DNA from: JBAXEO01 sp964541375
GTDB lineage: Bacteria; Actinomycetota; Coriobacteriia; Anaerosomatales; JAAXUF01
Length of the DNA: 36,539 nt
Direction of reading: 5' to 3'
Assembly: GCA_964541375.1 (NCBI GenBank)
Contig: CAZIPT010000016.1
Span: 1-36,539 of the forward strand
Below the pieces are notes generated by a model. It was not told the origin of the DNA and did not search any database. It was given only the letters and a program-made list of their open reading frames with translations. Below are positions 30,699 through 36,539 of this stretch, piece after piece. The first letter of the stretch is position 1. Each line of letters opens with the position of its first letter. Made by a program: the position numbers and the translations under genes.

Positions 30699-31127
30699 AT
30701 GGATCCCCGTCGCGACCTCGCACCCTGCCTGATCGGCAGCGGCACGCTTACACATCCTCGTGACATGCTCAGAGCCCTCGAGACCATCGAGAACCTCGAG
30801 TATTCGTTCACGGTGCACGGAGACATAGTCAGCGAAGGCCGCGCGGCCCTGGTGAAGCTCATGGCTGACCCCGAGTCCTCGACAATCGTGGTCAACGACT
30901 GCCTGTTCCTCAACGTTCTGTCGTTCCGCTACCTCGACTTCGAGCAGCTCAGCGCTGACAGCTGGGGATTCACACTGTTTGGGGACGGAACCACGCTGAG
31001 GCTTGTCTCGCTTCCGGAGACGGACGACGACTCCGACGAGCCCAAGCGCCCGCACCTGCTTCTCGAGGAGACGATCCCCGACTTCGAGTCGATCATCGTA
31101 CTCGACGACGAGGACGACGAGGACTAG
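30699..31127 (+). CDS. Hypothetical acidic protein, 142 residues
   Basis: A soluble protein with an alpha/beta look and no recognised motif. Residues 17-60 (PRDMLRALETIENLEYSF, then VSEGRAALVKLMADP) are helical. Residues 61-105 alternate strands (STIVVNDCLFLNVLSF, GFTLFGDGTTLRLVSLP). Asp/Glu-rich stretches follow, with a tail of VLDDEDDED. ATG 30699 has TGGAG. A TACAAT -10 element lies at 30653-30658. It is convergent with ctpA, 4 bases between stops, and divergent from rnr. Shared promoter architecture suggests a link to RNA metabolism, which is inference only. Confidence 0.7.
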   Translation: MDPRRDLAPCLIGSGTLTHPRDMLRALETIENLEYSFTVHGDIVSEGRAALVKLMADPESSTIVVNDCLFLNVLSFRYLDFEQLSADSWGFTLFGDGTTLRLVSLPETDDDSDEPKRPHLLLEETIPDFESIIVLDDEDDED

Positions 31128-31131
31128 GCCT

Positions 31132-32355
31132 CTACTTCCCGGCCTTGATCTTCTTCTGCACGGCCTCGAGCGCTTGCTGCAGCTGCGTATCGGTCTTGTG
31201 CTCAGCTTGCTTCTCGCGGTCCATCACCACGACAATGTCAGGCGTCAGGCCGACTCCGTTGATGACACGCTTCAGCGGCGTCAGATAGTGAGCGATGGTG
31301 AACTTCACCGCTCCACCGTCGGGCAGCTCCTCAATGGTCTGCACGCTCCCCTTACCGAACGACTTCTCGCCGACAAGCGTCGCTCGGGCGTAGTCTTGCA
31401 GAGCGCCGGCGGTGATCTCGCTGGCCGACGCGGAATCCCCGTTGATCAGCACAGCCATCGGAAGGTCAGTCATCTTGCGACCGGTGGCGTTGATGACCTG
31501 CTCGGGCTTGTTGCGCTCATCGACGCGAACGATCGCGCCGTCTGCGATAAACAACGACGAGACATCAACGGCCTGGTCGAGAAGTCCACCGGGATCGTCA
31601 CGAAGGTCGAGCACAAGGCCCTTTGCGCCCTTGCCGGTGAGATCCTGGACCGCCTTCTTGATGTCGTCGGCAGCCTTGGCGTTGAATTGGCCGAGCCGGA
31701 TGTAGCCGATGTCGCCGATCATCTCTGACTTGATATTGGGGTAGATGATCTCCTCGCGCGTGATGTCGAACGTATGGTCCGTGGGCTCGGCGTGAACGTC
31801 CTTCCCAGGGCGGGACATGACCAGCTTGACCTTGGTTCCGGCCTCACCACGAACGCGCTTGACGACTTCCTCCGTCGTCCACTTGTCCCGGGTCACGCCG
31901 TCGATCGACAGGAATATGTCACCCGCCTTCATGCCTACCCGCGAGGCCGGAGTGTCCTTGTAGACCTCGACGATATACGCCTGGCCGTCCTTGTTCTGGC
32001 CGAGAACGACTCCGATGCCCCCAAAGGCACCCATCGTCTCTTCATTGAACGCCTTGTAGTGCGTCTTGTTGAAGTAGGTGGCGTACTTGTCCCCGCCGCT
32101 CTCAAGCAGTCCCTGGATCGCTCCCGCCGTCGCCGAGGTCTCGCTCGGCGGCTCAAGCGCACGCTGCTTGAGAAGCTGGTTGATCTCTTCTACAGCCGAA
32201 CCGACTTTGCTCGCGGGGCTGCTCGGCGAGGAACCGGTTGACCAGCCCCCGAAGCCCGGTGACACCTTGGAGACGGCGAACCCGCCGATGAATCCCATCG
32301 AAAGGAGGATGACGCTCATCGACACGGCGAGGATGACCTTGGTGGTCCTGTTCAT
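31132..32355 (-). CDS. ctpA: Carboxyl-terminal processing protease (S41 family)
   Basis: A 407-residue membrane-anchored protease. An N-terminal membrane helix (about residues 7-28) is followed by a helical region and a PDZ domain (about 110-185, GIGVVLGQNKDG to LVMSRPG). The S41 catalytic core has LRDDPGGLLD, the nucleophile Ser310 in INGDSASASEI, and the general base Lys335 in SFGKGSVQ. It acts outside the cytoplasmic membrane on envelope proteins, often peptidoglycan hydrolases or regulators. It follows ftsE-ftsX with a gap of 43 bases, a gene order seen in gram-positive bacteria. Confidence 0.96.
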   Translation of the reverse strand: MNRTTKVILAVSMSVILLSMGFIGGFAVSKVSPGFGGWSTGSSPSSPASKVGSAVEEINQLLKQRALEPPSETSATAGAIQGLLESGGDKYATYFNKTHYKAFNEETMGAFGGIGVVLGQNKDGQAYIVEVYKDTPASRVGMKAGDIFLSIDGVTRDKWTTEEVVKRVRGEAGTKVKLVMSRPGKDVHAEPTDHTFDITREEIIYPNIKSEMIGDIGYIRLGQFNAKAADDIKKAVQDLTGKGAKGLVLDLRDDPGGLLDQAVDVSSLFIADGAIVRVDERNKPEQVINATGRKMTDLPMAVLINGDSASASEITAGALQDYARATLVGEKSFGKGSVQTIEELPDGGAVKFTIAHYLTPLKRVINGVGLTPDIVVVMDREKQAEHKTDTQLQQALEAVQKKIKAGK

Positions 32356-32398
32356 GTAGCTGTACCGCTTTCGTTTGTCGTCCCAAAGGACGAGCAGT

Positions 32399-33316
32399 CT
32401 AGACCTTCAGGTAGCGGCTGAGCGCAAACCCTGATCCGGCCAGACCGATGATGACTCCGGCGCCGACAAGCGCAGCGGATATCTGAAGGGTGGCTCCACC
32501 GTTCATTCCCACGGGAAGGAACGGAAGGGCTTCACCGAGCCGAGGCATGATGAGCGCTTGCAGTCCAACGATAGAGAGAATTGCAAGGCCTGCGCCAATC
32601 AGGGACTGCAACAGCCCCTCGAGCAAAAACGGCGTCCTGATGAACCAGTTGCTGGCACCAACCAGACGCATGATGCCGATCTCCTTGCGGCGAGCGTAGA
32701 TCGCCAGGCGGATCGAGTTGTTGATCAGAATCAACGATACGACCGCGAGCATCGCCACGAACGCGATCTCGAGCCAGCGGAGCACGCGCGTGAACGCGAA
32801 GAGCTTCTTGACGATCTGCTGACCGTACTTCAACGACTCCTCGGGATTGTCAGGACGGTCGGCGACCTTGACGAACATCGCGTTCGCCTTGATCTTCGCG
32901 ACCATCTGCTCAACAGTCCTGGGATCCTTGAGAGTGACGTCGAGCGATGCCGGCAGAGGGTTGCCTTCGAGCTGCTGGATGATCTCGGGGCTCTGCGCCA
33001 TGTCCTTCTTGAACTTTGCGAGCGCCTGATCCTTGTTGGTGTACGAGACCCCTTCGACCAGGGCGTCCTCGGCAAGCAGAGACTGCTGCAACGAGTTGAC
33101 GTCCTGTGTCGTGGCGCCGTCCTTCAGGAAGATCTGGATCGTGACCTTGTCCTCAACTGACTTCACGACGCTGTTGACGATGACGCCGGTAACGAGGAAG
33201 ACGCCGACCAGCAGGAGGGACAGGTAGATCGTGATAACCGCACCCAGGGTGATCGCCCAGTTGCGCCGGAAGTTCTGGAACGACTCGCGCGCGAAATACC
33301 CGATGTTAATCGGCAT
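32399..33316 (-). CDS. ftsX: Cell-division ABC transporter permease FtsX
   Basis: A 305-residue FtsX. The first membrane helix (about residues 22-45) is followed by an extracellular domain of about 130 residues (IQIFLKDGATTQDVNSL, ALVEGVSYTNKDQALAKF) and three helices near the C-terminus (about 175-200, 225-250 and 270-295). RRKEIGIMRLVGASNWFIRTPF is the conserved cytoplasmic contact with FtsE. FtsEX couples ATP hydrolysis to activation of peptidoglycan hydrolases during division or elongation. ATG 33316 overlaps the end of ftsE by 11 bases. Confidence 0.97.
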   Translation of the reverse strand: MPINIGYFARESFQNFRRNWAITLGAVITIYLSLLLVGVFLVTGVIVNSVVKSVEDKVTIQIFLKDGATTQDVNSLQQSLLAEDALVEGVSYTNKDQALAKFKKDMAQSPEIIQQLEGNPLPASLDVTLKDPRTVEQMVAKIKANAMFVKVADRPDNPEESLKYGQQIVKKLFAFTRVLRWLEIAFVAMLAVVSLILINNSIRLAIYARRKEIGIMRLVGASNWFIRTPFLLEGLLQSLIGAGLAILSIVGLQALIMPRLGEALPFLPVGMNGGATLQISAALVGAGVIIGLAGSGFALSRYLKV

Positions 33317-34064
33317 AGCCGTACACTCCTCGGTCCTGGTCTCGGATGATCTTTCCATTGTCCAAGGCGATGACGCGTCGACGCATGTTGTCGACCATGT
33401 CGCGGTCATGCGTCGCAACAAGGACCGTTGTACCTGTCTTGTTGATGCGCTCCAGCAGCTTCATGATGCCGAGCGAAGTCTGCGGGTCGAGGTTACCCGT
33501 GGGCTCGTCGCACAGCAGTAGCGGCGGCCGGTTGACAAAGGCGCGGGCGATCGAGACGCGCTGCTGCTCTCCGCCTGAGAGCTCGTCGGGGTAGTTGTCG
33601 ATCTTGTCCTCAAGGCCGACCAGCCTGAGCACCTCCGGCACCTGGGTCCGAATGACGTGCTTGGACTTGCCGATGACCTCGAGTGCGAAAGCGACGTTCT
33701 CAAACGAGGTCTTGTTGGGGAGCAGCTTGAAGTCCTGGAACACACACCCGATATTGCGGCGCAGGTACGGCACCTTCCAGTTCTTCATCTTGCCCAGGTC
33801 CTGGCCGGCAACGATGATCTGCCCTCGGCTGGGGCTGAGCTCCCGAAGAAGCATACGAATGAAGGTCGACTTGCCGGATCCCGAGTGGCCTACGATGAAT
33901 ACGAACTCGCCCGCGCCGATGTCGACGTTGACGTCGTCCAAGGCTGGCTTCTCCGGGATGTAGTACTTGGAGACGCCCTTCAGGCTGATCATTGAAGGGC
34001 CAGTGCGCGGCAAAACCGCGGCGTCCGGGGCAATAGTGCCCGTTCGAGCGGACGCGTCGCTCAT
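33306..34064 (-). CDS. ftsE: Cell-division ATP-binding protein FtsE
   Basis: A 252-residue ABC ATPase. Walker A is VGHSGSGKST, the Q-loop is CVFQDFKLLP, the signature is LSGGEQQRVSIARA, Walker B is LLLCDEPTGNLD and the H-loop His is in VATHDRDM. The conserved core begins at MISLKGVSKYYIP (33992); a 24-residue polar extension precedes it from ATG 34064. TTG 34073 is an alternative start, since GGAG lies 6 bases before it, whereas neither ATG has a clear site. A -10 element TAAACT on the minus strand (34113-34118) predicts a short leader. Confidence 0.95.
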   Translation of the reverse strand: MSDASARTGTIAPDAAVLPRTGPSMISLKGVSKYYIPEKPALDDVNVDIGAGEFVFIVGHSGSGKSTFIRMLLRELSPSRGQIIVAGQDLGKMKNWKVPYLRRNIGCVFQDFKLLPNKTSFENVAFALEVIGKSKHVIRTQVPEVLRLVGLEDKIDNYPDELSGGEQQRVSIARAFVNRPPLLLCDEPTGNLDPQTSLGIMKLLERINKTGTTVLVATHDRDMVDNMRRRVIALDNGKIIRDQDRGVYGYAD

Positions 34065-34112
34065 GTCAGTCAAAGGGATGCTCCATTTCGATTGCGACGA
34101 TTCCCTCAAGAG

Positions 34113-34118
34113 AGTTTA
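34113..34118 (-). promoter_or_regulatory. Possible -10 element of the ftsE-ftsX-ctpA unit
   Basis: TAAACT on the minus strand, about 40 bases before the TTG/ATG start codons of ftsE. A -35 hexamer at normal spacing is not clear. Confidence 0.4.
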
Positions 34119-34199
34119 CCAAAGAGCGCGTGGCGCAACCGCCAAGTGCCCATGTAGGTCGTGTGGAGATGCTGCGGCGGCACGTGCCCTCTGTGTCGC

Positions 34200-35132
34200 C
34201 TAGCGGCTGACGATCGACTCCGCCGCACCCGCGATGTCTGCGGCGGTGAGGCCGTAGTGGGCCATCAGCTCGTCGGGTTCGCCCGAGGTCCCGAACACGT
34301 CGCGAACGCCGATTCTCACAATCCTGTGCGGCGCATGCTCGCCCAGAAGCTCGGCGACCGCTGAGCCGAGGCCACCGATGATGCTGTGCTCTTCGCACGT
34401 GACCACCGCGCCGGTCTTGCGCGCGCTTCCCAGAATCGTGTCCTCGTCGAGCGGCTTGATCGAGTAGGCGTCGATGACCTCCGCCGAGATCTCAGAAGCC
34501 TTAAGCCGGTCTGCGGCTGCCAACGCCTGGGCGACCATGACGCCGCAGGCAATGATCGTGACGTCGGTACCGTGTCGCAGCACGTTTGCACCGCCGACTT
34601 CGAGCTCCACCTCGGCTGGGTAGACCTCGGGCAGCGTCGCCCGGCCCAGTCGAACGTAGAACGGCCCGGGGGTCTCGGCGGCGACGCGGATGGCCGCCTT
34701 CGCCGAGTGGTAGTCGGCCGGCACGAGCACGCGCATGCCGGGAAGCACGCGCATGAGCGCGAGGTCCTCGATCATCTGATGGCTGCCGCCGTCAGGGCCG
34801 ACGGTGATGCCGGCGTGAGTGGGCGTGATCTTCACGTTGAGGTCGGCGTAGCAGACCGTGTTGCGGATCTGGTCGTAGGCGCGGCCGGTGCCGAAGACAG
34901 CAAACGAGCCGGTGAACGCGGTCTTGCCGGCGACAGCGAGGCCCGCGGCGACGCCCATCATGTTCGCCTCGGCGATTCCCACGTTGAAGAACCGCTCCTC
35001 ATACTTTTCGGCGAGCTTGAAGGTGGTGGTCGACTTGGAGAGGTCGGCCTCCACGGCTACGACATCGACGCCCTCGTCGGCGAGTTCGACGAGTGTTTCT
35101 CCGAGTGCTTCACGCGTTGCCTTGTTGCTCAT
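34200..35132 (-). CDS. Transketolase, C-terminal subunit
   Basis: A 310-residue protein equal to the pyrimidine-binding and C-terminal domains of transketolase. FFNVGIAEANMMGVAAGLA contains the conserved Glu that activates thiamine diphosphate. HAGITVGPDGGSHQMIEDLALMR and YVRLGR are family hallmarks. ATG 35132 overlaps the N-terminal subunit gene's stop (ATGA), with a GGGGAG site. Split transketolases are frequent in archaea, clostridia and deep actinobacteria. With its partner it transfers two-carbon units between sugar phosphates. A 10-base palindrome (GGCACGTGCC) lies shortly after its stop. Confidence 0.95.
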   Translation of the reverse strand: MSNKATREALGETLVELADEGVDVVAVEADLSKSTTTFKLAEKYEERFFNVGIAEANMMGVAAGLAVAGKTAFTGSFAVFGTGRAYDQIRNTVCYADLNVKITPTHAGITVGPDGGSHQMIEDLALMRVLPGMRVLVPADYHSAKAAIRVAAETPGPFYVRLGRATLPEVYPAEVELEVGGANVLRHGTDVTIIACGVMVAQALAAADRLKASEISAEVIDAYSIKPLDEDTILGSARKTGAVVTCEEHSIIGGLGSAVAELLGEHAPHRIVRIGVRDVFGTSGEPDELMAHYGLTAADIAGAAESIVSR

Positions 35133-35986
35133 GAGGCACTCCCCTCGGTCAGCGGAGTAAGTTCCCCGACAGCGATTGCGACCTGCTCGGACGACGGGGC
35201 CTTGCCGTGCCAGCCGGCTTCGCCCTCCATGAACGAGACGCCCTTGCCCTTCACGGTGTGGGCGATGATGACGGCCGGGCCGTCGGCGTACGCTTTGGCT
35301 GCGAGGAGCGCTCCATGGATGGCCGCGACATCGTGGCCGTCGATCTCGGTGACGTGCCAGTGGAACGCGCGGAACTTGTCGGCGACTGTGCCGAGGCACA
35401 TCACCTCGTTGCACGCGCCGTCTATCTGCAGCCCGTTGTGATCGACGATCGCGACGAGGTTGGCGAGGCCTTCGTGCGCCGCGAACATCGCCGCCTCCCA
35501 CACCTGCCCTTCCTGCAGCTCCCCGTCGCCGAGAAGGCAGTAGACCGTGCGGTCGTCGTGAGACGGCTCGGGCACCTCTCCTCCGCGGAGACCGGCAGCG
35601 AGGCCTGAAGCGATCGACAGGCCCTGGCCGAGCGACCCGGTCGAAACCTCGACGCCGGGCGTCTTGCGGGAGTCGGGATGACCCTGCAGCATCGAGCCGA
35701 GTTTGCGGAGCGTCTTCAGCTCGTCGCGGCCGAAGAAGCCGGCCTCAGCGAGCGCTGCGTACAGCACCGGACCCGCGTGGCCCTTCGAGAGGATGAAGCG
35801 GTCGCGCTCCGGCCAGAGCGGCTGCGCGGCGTCGTAGCGCAGCACATCGCCGAAGTACAGCGTGGCGACGATGTCGGCTGCCGAGAGAGATCCCCCGGGA
35901 TGGCCGCTGCCAGCCTCGGCGATCATCTCGACGATGTCGATTCGCATGCGGGCGGCCTTGGCCTCTACTGCCGAGAAGTCCGGCAT
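35129..35986 (-). CDS. Transketolase, N-terminal subunit
   Basis: A 285-residue protein with the thiamine-diphosphate phosphate-binding domain. GSGHPGGSLSAADIVATLYF and DRFILSKGHAGPVLYAAL are the N-terminal hallmarks. TGSLGQGLSIASGLA and the cofactor motif LLGDGELQEGQVWEAAMFA, followed by VDHNGLQIDG, complete the site. ATG 35986 has TGGAG. It is 117 bases after the aldolase gene and coupled to the C-terminal subunit by a 4-base overlap, so the holoenzyme is made from two chains in equal amounts. Confidence 0.96.
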   Translation of the reverse strand: MPDFSAVEAKAARMRIDIVEMIAEAGSGHPGGSLSAADIVATLYFGDVLRYDAAQPLWPERDRFILSKGHAGPVLYAALAEAGFFGRDELKTLRKLGSMLQGHPDSRKTPGVEVSTGSLGQGLSIASGLAAGLRGGEVPEPSHDDRTVYCLLGDGELQEGQVWEAAMFAAHEGLANLVAIVDHNGLQIDGACNEVMCLGTVADKFRAFHWHVTEIDGHDVAAIHGALLAAKAYADGPAVIIAHTVKGKGVSFMEGEAGWHGKAPSSEQVAIAVGELTPLTEGSAS

Positions 35987-36103
35987 GGCGGCGCTCCAAT
36001 CACGGGGGAGGGACGTGCTCGATCATCCGGTCATCGATACGCGTGCGTTGGCGCCCTCGCAGGCGCGGGGAAAGGATACCATTCAGATACGCCAGCTGAG
36101 CGC

Positions 36104-36539
36104 TCAGAAACCGTACTTCTCGGCCATGACTTCGAGGGCGATCGGCTTGATGCGGCCTGCCCACCCTGCCGAGCCAAAGGCCACAAAGCGCTCGGCACAC
36201 CGCTCGCGGGTCGCCTGCCGAGCGGCCTTCAGGAATACGCGGGGGTCGAAGACGCAGGGAACCTCGGGCAGGGTGCTACGCATCCCTCCGGTCATCGCGA
36301 GACGGATGTCGGTGTCGATGTTGACCTTGCGTACGCCGTTCCTGATGCCTTCTCGGATCTCGTCGAAGGGCACGCCGTACGTCTCCTTCATGTCGCCGCC
36401 AAACTCGCGGATGACCGCAAGCCACTCCTGCGGCACGCTCGACGAGCCGTGCATCACCAGGTGCGTATCAGGAAGACGCCGGTGGATCTCGACGATACGG
36501 TCTATCGCCAGCACGTCGCCGGTGGGTCGCTTGGTGAAC
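36104..36539 (-). CDS. fba: Class II fructose-bisphosphate aldolase, C-terminal part (runs off the window)
   Basis: The frame is open to the right edge, so the N-terminal part lies outside. The visible 144 residues include FTKRPTGDVLAIDRI, HLVMHGSSSVPQEWLAVI with a zinc-ligand histidine, and GVRKVNIDTDIRLAMTGGMR for substrate phosphate binding, typical of the zinc-dependent class II aldolases of the longer subtype. It splits or forms fructose 1,6-bisphosphate (or sedoheptulose bisphosphate). It is transcribed toward the split transketolase genes. The stop codon overlaps a 10-base palindrome TGAGCGCTCA (36097-36106). Confidence 0.93.
   Translation of the reverse strand, partial: FTKRPTGDVLAIDRIVEIHRRLPDTHLVMHGSSSVPQEWLAVIREFGGDMKETYGVPFDEIREGIRNGVRKVNIDTDIRLAMTGGMRSTLPEVPCVFDPRVFLKAARQATRERCAERFVAFGSAGWAGRIKPIALEVMAEKYGF

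Noticed and set aside
1..36539. Mobile elements or prophage genes
   Set aside because: No transposase, integrase, phage structural gene, long terminal inverted repeats or target duplications were seen.

Overview
The window is GC-rich (about two thirds G+C by eye), densely coded DNA from one bacterium, most likely a deep-branching Actinobacteriota such as a Coriobacteriia-type anaerobe or a relative known mainly from metagenomes. The lineage is inferred from codon use, gram-positive style gene orders (ftsE-ftsX-ctpA, paired psuK-psuG), a tmRNA tag ending DNNYALAA, a split transketolase, GTTCAC-type operator repeats, and a NifX-like protein beside an iron-sulfur membrane protein. No mobile element, CRISPR array, rRNA or ordinary tRNA was seen.

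Region 1 (1-8018). The first 370 bases hold an alpha-2-macroglobulin gene fragment on the plus strand. It runs head-on into the N-terminal HPt domain of a minus-strand cheA, and both are cut at an 8-base palindrome. This is either an assembly or amplification chimera or a rearrangement breakpoint. The rest is a compact minus-strand chemosensory operon, in transcription order: DUF4388/PATAN protein, CheR-TPR methyltransferase, CheY-like receiver, a PilB/GspE-like protein whose Walker A, Walker B and His boxes are all degraded, two CheW adaptors, an MCP with no sensory domain, and cheA. The embedded pseudo-ATPase is the most unusual gene content here.

Region 2 (8199-14362) holds housekeeping and accessory genes: L,D-transpeptidase, Rieske protein, cold-shock protein with a structured leader, a His-rich tail-anchored protein, the psuK-psuG pseudouridine catabolism pair, pirin and small membrane proteins.

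Region 3 (14363-22838) holds a secreted DUF2680-like protein, an OmpR-type two-component system, a methyltransferase, a NifX-like protein, a NapH-like polyferredoxin membrane protein and a molybdenum-cofactor-sulfurase-like PLP enzyme, then a flavin-type oxidase-fold protein and a UroD-like protein with an unknown partner. GTTCA-type repeats in 11-base phase lie in two divergent promoter regions and may be operators of the adjacent OmpR-type regulator.

Region 4 (22839-36539) holds tmRNA (ssrA) and, one gene away, smpB, so the trans-translation pair is nearly adjacent. Then come an M42 peptidase, SixA, a geranylgeranyl-reductase-like flavoprotein, RNase R facing an unknown acidic protein across a palindromic operator-like repeat, ftsE-ftsX-ctpA, and a sugar-phosphate operon (class II aldolase, split transketolase) that runs off the right edge.

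Across the whole window the octamer GCCGAGAA occurs at least 30 times on the two strands, in several reading frames, against an expectation of one or two from base composition. It behaves like a DNA-level signal (uptake, Chi-like or architectural).
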